This document shows positions 1 through 10,800 of a stretch of 64,000 nt of DNA, in pieces. Positions within the stretch are counted from its first letter, which is position 1; every line of letters starts with the position of its first letter. A model generated the notes under the pieces. That model had not been told where the DNA came from. It ran no database searches and was given only the letters and a program-made list of their open reading frames with translations. The stretch spans positions 124,001 through 188,000 of the forward strand of contig JALJCO010001162.1 of assembly GCA_023101725.1 (NCBI GenBank), given 5' to 3'. This stretch comes from Atherinomorus stipes. Its lineage: Eukaryota; Chordata; Actinopteri; Atheriniformes; Atherinidae. The position numbers and the translations under genes are program-made.

Positions 1-1092
1 CAGTTAATGTTTAAAAGCTCATAAGGACGGCGTTAGTTTATTCATGTTTCCTACGGATCATCAATACATTCGAAATACATTCGACACCGGGAAGAGCCCC
101 CACAGTGCTCTTCCCGGTGTCTAGCTGTAGGAGCCTCCTGCACGTCTCTGCTGGTAAAATTCCCGTCTGCAGACACCGTTTACTGGACATGATGAGCCTT
201 TTTTACATGTGGAACTGCAGTCACGTCTTCCGGATTATTCTTCATTCATCAGTGTTTCCTTCACAAAGCTGTGATGTCCAGCTGTGAACAGAGACGGCTG
301 CTCCTCGGGACTTCTCTGACATCACAGGGCTTTTCTGGCAGTTTCTGAAGATGCATCCCTTCTCCATCCTCATCTTCATAAACGGGAAACTCCACTGGAA
401 CCATGTAAGTTGTTATCTTCTCGTTTTTAAAGGCTAATTATTTGCCGTGGGTTAGCCATGTGCTAGCGGTTAGCTGTGAGCTAATTGTTAGCCATGACTG
501 CCTCTCCACACTTACTCCTGACTGCCTTGTACTGTGCTGGTCTTGGCCCGCTTGGTGCAGGTCTTAGCAGCTCTTTAACAGTAATGAGTCTGCTTGGTGC
601 TGTTCTGGGTTACTCCTTACAGTTCTAAGTCCGCTCAGTGTGTGTCTTGTATGCTGGAGCTGAACCAAGTGGACCGGGCTCTGTGAGAAGGTCTTGGGGC
701 TGACTAAGGGCTGGTTTCGGGACACGTCCCTACCAATATTCAGCTGCTACTGTGTCGTTACTGTCAATACAACCGCTGTCCATAGCGTTCAGTCAATGAT
801 TATAGCACACAAAGGGTTAAATGTTGGTCCCTGCAAGAAGTCCCGTCTCTAACATAAATATTGTTCTCTGATTGGCTGCCGGGTTCTCGCTAACTGACAT
901 GTGATTGGCTGTCCCTGCCGTCACTCCATCTGTTCAAAAATTTAGAGCGATAAGTTTGTCCAACATCTCCGACTGTTAACATCTCGCTACATGCAGTTGC
1001 AAGTTGCACCCATTTATTTATTCATTTATTTATTTACATTTATTGACAGTCTTTGGTTGCACCGGATGAGAGGCATCTGTAACTTCATGTAA
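1..1092. other. unassigned left flank
   Basis: I recognise no gene here. The only coding-like signal is a possible first exon at 351-404, listed separately. The stretch at 1010-1040 is a short ATTT-type simple repeat. Confidence 0.4.
351..404 (+). other. possible short first coding exon
   Basis: An ATG at 351 opens 18 codons (beginning MHPFSILIF) that run in phase into a perfect GTAAGT donor at 405-410. I do not recognise the peptide and could not find a second exon, so this may be chance. It is listed because the donor match is exact and the peptide is hydrophobic, like a signal or anchor segment. Confidence 0.12.
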
Positions 1093-1856
1093 AGCCCGGC
1101 ACACACTGCAATTTTTTTTGCCGTTTTTGAGCCAACTTTCCAGTCGTGCGACAAGTTTGATAATGGGGCCGACTCTTGGCCAAATTGTGTGTTGTGCGTA
1201 GTGCAGTATACTAGGGGGTCACAAGAGGCGATTGGCACCTCACGACGAGCTCCCGATCAGAAATCGTGAGTCGCAAGAAAATCAAACCTGTTTGATTTTT
1301 TGGTTGTGGCTAATGAGTAAATCGCATGTTGAAGTGGAGCCACGACCAGACTGAGAACTCTTTGCGTGAAACAAAAACGGAAGTAAACCAGAGGCAGCAT
1401 GGTGACCCAGCTTGTCATTTGGATGGAGATCTCGTTGTAGAACCAACAGACTGTACAGCCCACGTCTGGTCAGCCAATTCCTTGTCCATATGACGTCATC
1501 GCCTTTTATTTTTTAGTGAATTCTTCACAAAGAAGAACACAAATCACCAAGGCAGCTGGGTTTTTTTGGTGATAGCGTACTGTTGCTGCTGCTGTTGTTG
1601 TTATTGTTGTCATCTTCTCCGTTTTGTTCTTCTTCAACTACTAGCTGTATTTATTGGGTTGCATGTCGGGATTAAGACCCCAACGTGTCTTTGAGGATGT
1701 ACGGTGTGAGTAGTCAGATCGCATCCGAGCGTCGGTTCGTACAGTATGAGGGAAGACATCGCAAGCTGTGAACTTTTGAACTCAGCGACTGATTATTACA
1801 ATTTGAGTTGGAGCTGCGAGCAACGATTGAAAAAGATCGCAGAGTGTATGCAGGCT
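1093..1856. mobile_element. non-autonomous PIF/Harbinger-like DNA element
   Basis: The left end AGCCCGGCACACACTGC and the reverse complement of the right end AGCCTGCATACACTCTGC are imperfect terminal inverted repeats. A TAA trinucleotide flanks both sides (1090-1092 and 1857-1859), which is the TWA target duplication known for PIF/Harbinger elements. The 764 bp interior has no transposase. Family assignment is inference from the ends and target duplication only. Confidence 0.55.
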
Positions 1857-1859
1857 TAA

Positions 1860-3067
1860 GTTGATAACATGTTTGGCATTTGTTCTGCCTGGGTCAAGTC
1901 AGCTTGATGAAATTTACTAGTGTCATTTACATTTTGTGTTGTGTCTGTTTGCGTGTGTCTGTGTGGTATACGATTTGAAGGATGTCAAAGGAGAGATTAG
2001 TTATTGGACACAGATATTAGAGACTTCTTTAGGAGTCAAAGTGTAAGTTACCTTAAGGAAGACGCTCAACAATGCAGATGTTGAATTAAAAGAGAATATG
2101 CCAGAGATACACTTTTTAAAGTGGAAATGAAACGGTCAACCAACCTAACTTTATTTACTAGATTGAGTCCTGGTCTTAATAATTATATACCAAACGTGAA
2201 AAATATGAGGATATAAAAGAAAAATGTAGCAAAGTTTTATGTTTTATAGGACAAAAGCACCGCCATGTTGCAGTACTCTAAGGTCTGACGTCACTGGGTT
2301 GTTTTGTGTTTTGGCTCCATATTAAATCAATAGGAATCAGCATCTACGCAACATGATAATTAACAAGCTGTAATTCATTCTAGAAGATTAATGTCATGGA
2401 AAGTGAAGCTGGGAGGCCGGTCCAGCATCCAGATCCTGTTGCCGATGCTTTCCAGCCATTACACCGTGTGACTGAGGAGGGAAGACGGGAAACTGGTGCT
2501 GGTGTCGGGAGGGGAGGGTTGGCAGCACCTGTAGATGGGGATGCTGTCCAACGATGCTGGAGGCTGTCTGCTGTGAGGAGGTCGACGTGAACCATGTCAT
2601 GCATGGAGCATTTTGTATAACAATTTGGATTACACGTATAGGTGATTGCACCGGGAGGTGGACGTTTTGGAGGCGGTACTGTCCCTGAAGGAGATCCGAG
2701 CGGAGACATGGAAAAGTCCGGGTAACCAGCAGGTAGGCTAACTAAGCTAACTGTAGTAACCGGTGCTTTAATGTAAAATAAAATAAATGCTAATAAATGC
2801 GAAACAGGGATACGATGGGAAAGATGCAAAGCAAAAGGGAGGGGGAAGGGGGGAGGGGGGTTGGGACCAGCCCCGGGAAGGGAGTCCTCTGACGGTCATT
2901 TCAGAGCAACCTGCTGCAGAGCTTCTCTGTTCATCATCAGGCTGTGGGGAGGATTTGAGAGTGTTGCCGTTTCACGTGTTTAAGAAGCGGCTCAAAGAGG
3001 AATAGGCGGAGAGCTACGTACTGATATTCGTTACGGGCTGATGTTGCAGACCCGCTGGTTAGAGGAG
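1860..3067. other. unassigned intergenic stretch
   Basis: No gene is supported. Short overlapping ORFs occur on both strands at 2380-2829 with no recognisable domain and no splice context. A GA-rich patch lies near 2830-2880. Confidence 0.4.
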
Positions 3068-3071
3068 CTCG

Positions 3072-3865
3072 TGTCACGGGGGTGGTTCTTTGCCGATACC
3101 GGCGACTGCAGGAGGAGGGGAAAGAAAGACAGGCCTTGCCAGCAGGTGGTGGTTAAAAGAAATAAAAGCTTTATTAAAGAAATAAAAAATAAAACTACTA
3201 AACTAAAAAGTACTAAAATAATCCTAAAAGTCCAACCTAAAAAGTTATAAAAGGAAAAGGGATAAAAAGGGCTAAAAGGGGCTTGCAGGGCTGGCAGTGG
3301 CCGGCGTCTCTCTCGGCGTCTCTCTTTTGGCGTTTCTCTCTGCGTCGTCCCGGGTCCATGGCGGCTGCTCCTCCTGGCAGCCGCCCTCCTGGCCATAGGC
3401 TCCCCCGGGACTCCAACGCTACTCTGTGGCCCGGGCAGTCACTCCTCCGGGCGGCCGCGCCTCTGGCCGTAGGCCCTCCTCAGTAGGCTCCGCGGCCGCC
3501 CTCCGACTCCCGGGCCACTCTTCCACGTTGCTATCGCCGTCTCCACCACTGCCTCGAGCCCCCCAGCCGGGGGACTCACGTCCTCCCCCGGCTGCGCCTC
3601 CTGGACCCAGTCCTCCTCAGTCCTTCAGCTCTCAGTTCTCCCCCTCCGTTGTCCGCACACCGGCTTTTATCCTTCCAGCCTTCAATTAAGCCAGGGGAGG
3701 AGTCCTTCTCCCCAGGTGCTGCCAATCAGTTCGTTAAAAGCTCCCACTAGCTTGGGAATAAAAACAGGGTTAAAACCACACAAAAAACCATAAAAAGCAT
3801 GCTAAAAACCAAGCTAGTGGGCAGAGTCCAGTCTCTGGCAGCACCCGGTTGTTCACCCTGTGACA
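3072..3865 (-). mobile_element. solo LTR of an LTR retrotransposon
   Basis: The 794 bp segment starts TGTCACGGGGGTG and ends CACCCTGTGACA, giving the TG...CA inverted ends typical of LTRs. A 4 bp direct repeat, CTCG, flanks it (3068-3071 and 3866-3869) as a target-site duplication. Read on the minus strand it has a TATA-like GATAAAAG near 3668 and an AATAAA near 3173 about 100 bp before its end, in the usual promoter-then-poly(A) order. No internal gag or pol sequence and no second LTR is present, so recombination to a solo LTR is the simplest reading. Confidence 0.72.
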
Positions 3866-4059
3866 CTCGGCTTATAGGCGGCGATATTAAACATACAGTA
3901 CTCAGAGCAGCTTCAGGCTTTCGTCTACGGACCTCAAGCTTACCAGATTCCAAGTCTTCTGATCATTTCCTAATTTTCTAGAAAATTGTAATTTATGATC
4001 TGGGGAAGGGTCTGATATTAATCTTCTAAAATAAGTTAAATAGATAATAGAAAGAGGTG

Positions 4060-5965
4060 GAGTTTAATAAAATAAGGGGGGGGGGAGAAGGGGGGAGAGG
4101 GAGGGGGGAGAAGGGGGGGGTGGGGAAAAAAAAAAAAAAAAAAAAAAATTTAAATAATAATATTTTTTATATAAATATAATATAAAATGGAAAAGATAAA
4201 TCTAAAAAAAAATGGGAAAAGGGGGGGGGGGAGGGGGGGGGTGAAAGAAGGTGTGTAATATGTTTTGTTGTTTTAATAATTTAATTATGGAGGTAATGAG
4301 CTAATGGGGGAAAAGGGAGAGTGGAGATGGGGAAAGGGGTGAGAAGGGGAAAGGGGGGGAGGAGGGGAGGGGAGGTGAGGGGGGGGAGGGGGAGGGAGGG
4401 GAGGGAGGGGGGGGGGGGAGGGAGGTAGAGAAAAAATAATAAAAATGATTTATAAGGTATTGAAAAAAAAATAAAAAAAAAAAGGGAGAAAAAGAAAATT
4501 AAAAAATAAAAGAATAATAAGAAAAATTAAAGAAAAAAAGAAAAAGGGAGAAATATAGAGATAAAATAAATAAATGATAAGAGAAATGAAAAGAAGTTTA
4601 AAATTTGGAATTAATATAAATTAAAATTATATTTAAAATGAATAATATAAATTGGTAAAAATATAGAAAGAAATTATGGGTTGAAATTAGATGAGTGGAA
4701 AAAAGGAAGAGAAAAAAAAATGGAATATAAATAAAATAAAAAAAATAATAGGAGGGAAAGGGAAATGGAGGGAGGTGAAGGGGGAAATTGAGGAGTTAAA
4801 TTGGGGGGTGGGAATATAATAAGGAGAGATAATAAAAAAAAGGATGTGAGTAAGAGGTTATGCAGAGGATGTCTCCCATTAGGGGTCTGGTCGGGGTGGC
4901 GGGGGGGAGGGGGGGGGAAGCCCGGGCAGCGGAGACCGGGCAACCCAACGGGGAAGGGGGGGGCAAAGGGGGGGAGGGAGGGGGAACTAGGGGAGCCGGA
5001 GGGGTCGTGGAGTGTTCGGGGTGCTGGGCTGGACCGGGGGAGGGGAGGGGGAGGCGGCAAGGGGAGGGGTCGGGGCCCGATCATCAGAATCCTGATCCAA
5101 TATATATGGGGAGCGGCTATATGGGGGAGAGGGGGTGAGGATGAACGGCCAAAATAATGAGGTAGAGGAGGGAGATGGGGGGGGGAGGAGGAATAGAGGA
5201 AACTAATTGTAAGGGGGATCTAGTTATGACTATCATCCAAAGGTATGGGGAGGGAGGAGGTAGGAGGAAGGGGAGGAGGGTGGGGAGGGGAAGCAGATGT
5301 TCCACCATAATAACAAAAAGATGAGAAGGAAGAAGAGGGGGAGGCGATTATATCTAACACCCATCACATTCACCCAAAAAAAGAAATAAAAAGAAACAAA
5401 TAAGGGTAGGACACATAAGAATAACAAAATAAAAATTAAAAAAAATTAAAAAAAAAAATGACAAAGAATCAGTGAAATAAATAAATAAGAAGATGTAAGA
5501 AAAAAGAATAAAAAAAGGTAAAATATAAGTAAAATAAAAGAGTAATGGAAGGGTGAATGGTAGTATTTTTGGGGAAAAATGGGAATAAAGTGGGAAAAAA
5601 GTGGGGGAGTAAAAAGGGAAGAAAATAAGAAAATTATTAATGAAATTAAAATTATAAATAAAATAATAATATTATAAAATATAAAATATTATGATTAAAA
5701 TGAAAATATAAAGAAAAATAAATTAAAATGGAAAATAAGAGGGAAAAATGAATGAAAGAAAGGAGTAAAAAAGTAGTGGGTGAGAATGGAGATTAAATTA
5801 TATATTTGTAACTAGTAAAGGAATGTTAAGTAGTTTGAAATATATAAAAATGGAAAGTGGAAAAATGAAATTGACCTAGAGTAAAGAAAGTGAAGGGTAA
5901 GGATAGAGAATATAAGATAGAATATATTAAATTATTTAGATATAAAATCTATAAGTTAAATAAAA
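4060..5965. repeat. C-depleted purine-rich low-complexity tract
   Basis: About 1.9 kb of A- and G-dominated sequence with G runs of 8-12 and long A runs. No C occurs at all from 4302 to 4862 (561 bases) or from 5471 to 5811 (341 bases). A GC-richer island with some C lies at 4863-5420. Open frames inside it exist only because stop codons are scarce in such sequence on the opposite strand. It could be a degenerate polypurine satellite or a low-quality assembly segment. Confidence 0.75.
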
Positions 5966-7764
5966 AAACTAATGTAATAAGCCTCAACTTATTTCTCTTA
6001 ATTGTTATCTGAAGTTGCAACAGCATAGATCACAACAACAAATGAGCACAATCAGACTTCGTTACATGATTAGTGTTTATTTAAAATACTCCATTTGCAA
6101 ATCCGTTTGTTTTCAATTAAAAAGACAAATTTCACAGCTAGTAGCCTACATAGTAAGCAAAAAGGAGGGGAGAGGGGGGGGGCATCCATCAGTCTCGTCT
6201 CCTCAGTATCTATGAAGTGTGGTTGAACACTGGTGGTGTTTAGATGAGCGCAGGAGCAAGGATCGCTCATTGAGACGAGGTCAGGATGGGAGATACTGAA
6301 GCCAGACTGCGTGGACCCCCACCCACATTATGTCAACCCGACGGCCATGGACAGCCACTCAGTTGCCTCTGAACTGAACAGGTGGTACAGGAATATAGCT
6401 GGACAACAGTCTCAATCTGACACACAGCAGACCACAGATGAATGGAGGTTTATTTGCGTCAGCCAACTCCTGCGGAGTTTTAACAGTTAAATATCTTCAT
6501 ATGAAACATGCTGTGAGCTCGTTTCAGACGGGGCAAAATTTACCCCAAACAAACAAAAACACCACTGATTTAAAGTACTGTTTGGAATATTTGTCATGCC
6601 AACTTACTAGGACTGGTGACGTTTCAGATTTTTCTAGTTGTTAATAAATCCCAAGAAAAGATAAAACCAGCTATAAATGAACCATATTTGTGATAGTTCG
6701 TCCTTAAAAAACAACAAAATAAAACAAAACCTAATCTGATCATCATTGGGGTCAGTGAACCAGTGGGGACTGCAGGGTATTTATTTCGTATCTAGAAGTA
6801 CTTAATACTTTCTATGACTGAAAATGTTATTAAATGAAGAAAAATTTGTCCAAATTTGAAAATTTCAACATTTCTTTGATGCGATTATTGAAATTTTATG
6901 CTGAGAAAGAACAAGAAAGTTATGACTGATGTATTCCAAAAAATGAAAAAAAAAAAAAAACCCTCACAGCCATCCATGTACAGAATCAACCATGGATCCA
7001 AGTTTAAAAATATAAGTGATTAAGGAGTTGATGTTTGTGGTGAGATTCCTTCATCAAACCTCAGAGGCTGTTAGGAAGTATATCAGAGAGCGCAGGGTGA
7101 TGTAAAATCTTGTTACAGACTCGTTCACTGTCGTGGTCCAGAAATAAATTCACGTTTGGGAAACACAGTGGGACACTGTTGTCTGAGGGCATCTTCACAT
7201 CTGACAGGTTTAGTATGATCGGAGCAACCTCTTGTTAGAGTCTTGCTCTCTGTAACATGACTCAGTACTCTAAGCTTTGATGTTAAACATGCAGATATCA
7301 GAATACTGTCAGACTAAGAATGTTGGTTTTGTTTTTTTCCTGAGGTTTTATGACAGTAACTAAAATGCAGAACATCACCAGCCTTAAAAAAAAAAAAAAA
7401 AAAAAAAAAGTCTAAATGGACTAATTTAATCATTTTGCAACAATTACATTATAATGGCAAAGTCTAACCCACATTAATCAACTCCATCACTGCTCAATAC
7501 TTTCTCTTCCAAATTAGGGACGAGTAAGAAATAAATAAAACAGTAATAAAAACAAGATTTAAGTTTCATAGATGTGGGGATACCCCGTGGTTTCAAGCCT
7601 AATCTTGCACCTCTACAGCTGGGACATAAATGAGCAGGTCATTCTAAGCCAGCATCCTGCCTGATGTGGTTGTGGTGGCTCTGAAAGGTTGCCATGTTTG
7701 TCTGGAGCTAGCTGTGGGTTGGCTGGGGCTTTGACCATCAGACGGCAGTGGCCTGCAGTGTGGC
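5966..7764 (-). other. ccnyl1 3' flank and probable 3'UTR
   Basis: The sequence returns to ordinary AT-rich unique composition after 5966. Its upper part, directly after the ccnyl1 stop codon, is the expected 3'UTR. An AATAAA on the minus strand at 6780-6785 would give a roughly 1 kb 3'UTR, but other variant signals exist and the true end is not known. No other gene is seen. Confidence 0.45.
6780..6785 (-). terminator. candidate ccnyl1 polyadenylation signal
   Basis: TTTATT on the plus strand reads AATAAA on the gene strand about 980 nt past the stop codon. It is the nearest canonical hexamer I found. This is inference without transcript support. Confidence 0.3.
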
Positions 7765-7881
7765 CTACGAGAGCACAGCATTGGAGCGTCGTATACCGAT
7801 AAGGTTGTCTGCGCTGAGGGATCGTCTCATGGCCGCTCGGCTCAGGTCCTTGTACTTGTCTTCACATAGTCTTGAAATGGC
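7765..7881 (-). CDS. ccnyl1: ccnyl1 exon 10 (stop)
   Basis: 117 nt, encodes [18 protein letters not shown] and the tail [20 protein letters not shown] followed by TAG. The RRSLS serine resembles the phosphorylated 14-3-3-type site reported for cyclin Y. The acceptor is TTTCAG. Confidence 0.96.
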   Translation of the reverse strand, partial: AISRLCEDKYKDLSRAAMRRSLSADNLIGIRRSNAVLS

Positions 7882-10800
7882 CTGAAACAAAGTAACAATG
7901 AAGAGAAAAGATCACCTGAAGAGTCAGATTAAGTAAACAGGTCTGTGTGTTTTTAAATTTAGGTTAATGTTACTCATCGCATAGCTTTTTGGCCTTGTGG
8001 CCCCCAAAGTCTTAACTTCTGTGAAAGGGGCAATAAATGTCACTTAAAAAATAGTTCAAACTACAACAAACAAAAGATGTTAGGATGGGTTACAGGACAG
8101 AACTGCTCAGAGCTTCCAGATTTCAGGAACGTCGTCAACTGTGCTTTTTGCAAGGCAAATAAAAGTTAGGCTGGTTAAGGTTAAATAAAGAGGTTATTAA
8201 AAGTTAAATATATGTAATCTCAAAAAGTAAAGCAACATTTTCCTGCCATATTTGGGCTTATATACAAAACATTTATGGCTAAAGGGTGGAGAACATCACC
8301 AACTTTACACCACCATTTTTTTTGCTGTATTATTTGACAACCACGGCATCCATTACTAGCATGGAAATTTATCATATGCTCCCCCAAAAATAAATGGCTA
8401 CATTTCAAATTAAGCAAAAAACAATAATAAAAAAAAAAACATCAAAAAACAAAAAACAGATGGAGAAAGACAAGCTGAGGAAAATGACCGAGCCTCCAGC
8501 AACTGACAACAGATGTGAAGAAGCTGGAAAACATGCTGATGCAAGACGGTAAGGAAAAAACATAGAAAAGGTACAACCCATACAAGATGAGCACGGAATA
8601 TCTAAAAACAAAAATATTCTACTTCCTCTAGTTGTCTGTGTTTTGCAGTAAAAGTCTCGTATCATCTTGAGGAAACTCAAGTAAAGATAAAACATTCCCA
8701 ATTTAGAGGTTTAAATTCAAACTGTTGCTGCATGTTAATGCACAAGTCCTGAGTGATGTAATCACACTAAATATACATCTAAAGAAAGAAATGAATGAAA
8801 AAACCCCCCCCCCCCCATTCTTTTTTTTTTTTTTTTTTTAACTTTATCATGTTGTGCGCAGGCTGCAGAACAGGTAGGTGATTATTACACAAGCACGTCT
8901 TTCATTTCCACGTGTGCAGAGGGCGACTCACCTCTAGTTTCTGGGCACGCTGATTGTTGAGGGGCTCCAGGGGGAAACTAAGATTGTTGTCATCAGCCAA
9001 CTGCCGCAGGTCAAAGTAATACTTGGCATAGACACTGGCCGGCACGTTGATATTAAACTGGAGAAGTTCCAGGAAGTGGCGCTCCATCTCATTCCTTGAT
9101 GGGAGGGAGACAGCTGAGAGTTATTCGGGATAAACAGAGTGGATCAGCGCTCCAAAACAGTTAAGATTAAACAAGTTTTTATGGAGTTTAAGTGAACTGG
9201 AAAACATTTGCTGGTGACGACACACCCACAAATGTATTTTTCTTCATGTGCCAAAGAACACCAACACTGACTGTGTTTGCTGTTCAAACTGAATTAGGAC
9301 AATGAGAACTGTCAAATGTTGGAAGAAAAATGTTCTTAGTTCACAGCTTTGCCTTTGTTCACCTGTAAAGTAGAAAGGAGGACAATAAGACTATATTTCA
9401 CTGAATACATGGTCATACTGTCAAACAGAAGCCATATCTCATTCCAGACCTGCACATCAGTCATTTGTTGGAGCAGCACTTATAGAGATTGAATCTTCCA
9501 CTGAGGTTGCAGGTAATCAAACATGCATCTCCACACACTCTGCTGGAGCATCCCAGACTACAACCTCCATCATCCTTCCTCATCATCACAGTCACGAGAA
9601 ATCTAAGGGAGGTGGTCGCCAAGGAGACAGCATCCAGAATGCTTTGTTGGTCTGCAAAGGTGGTGAGAGTGTGTATGAGTGTGTGTATGTATGATGTCTG
9701 GTCTCCCGGGGCAACTAATGGAGCGGGCGAGAGCCAGGGCCATTATGTAGAAGCAGTGAGAGCACTTGAGACCCTCCCCTCCATTTCTCTCTGTTTCCCT
9801 CTCTACTCTTCCTCCCATCCCTCCGTCCAGACCCAAACCAACTCACAAAGACACTTCAATAGCAGCAATGAAAACAGAGCAGAGAGCGCGCAGGTCAGAC
9901 GCATATGAGAGGAGAGCTGGGGAAGGATGGGGGCTCAGACGGTGAACACACATGCAGGCAGAGTGCGCATCTTTCCAAATCATGAAAAACAAGACAGCAC
10001 TCTCACCCTCTTTCACACACAGACACGAGGAAAGCAATTGTAGGAAATAAAGCAGAGCCCTCAAAGAGCAGCCCCTGGCCTCTTCATTGGCTTATAGCCA
10101 GACGGCCCGAGATACTGCAGCTTCCACTTATTCCAGCACTTTCTCTGTCGGCCCTAAGTGCATCTTATTATATTCCTTTATTAGGGGGGAAAGCGCAAGA
10201 ACATAGCCATATCTGTTAGCTTCTTTCTTTCTACATCTACACTATATGGCATCAAAAAAAACAGAAATCAACAGCAATAAATATATGAAATCAAACTTAA
10301 AACAGATATAGTTTACATATTCACAGATTTTGTTTAAAATAAATAAAAAATATCCTTTTATTTAACCTTTATTTTACCAGGAAGTAGCAAAACACAAAAC
10401 TTACAATTATAAGTTCACAGAATCATTTAAAATTAGTTCAACAACAGCAATTACACTCTTCTGTTAAACAGTTTGTCAGGAGAGTTTTTCATTTGCCATT
10501 CAGAAATTAATGAACTGTTGAAGCTGTAGAGATCAGAGATGCCATCTGATACCCAGATTGGATATCGGCTCCGATACTGACAAATTAGCTGGATCGGATA
10601 TCGGATGAATGAGGCCGATCCCGCATTCCAATCCAGTCATTTCTGTTTTTATCAATATCATAATAAATGTACACTTTGTTATTTGTTAGTAAATAAAATT
10701 AAGTACATTTTATCTGTGTTAATTTGTTACTTCAATTTTAAACAAGGCTAAATGTTTATGTCTAGCCTGATGGCAAAGTATACCCTTCATTCATATGACA

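Noticed and set aside
2380..2829. 149-aa minus and 64-aa plus overlapping ORFs
   Set aside because: No recognisable domain, no splice support and mutual overlap; left as unassigned sequence.
4674..5084. 136-aa minus-strand Pro/Ser-rich ORF and overlapping Gly-rich plus-strand ORFs
   Set aside because: Products of the purine-rich tract, where stop codons are rare on one strand.
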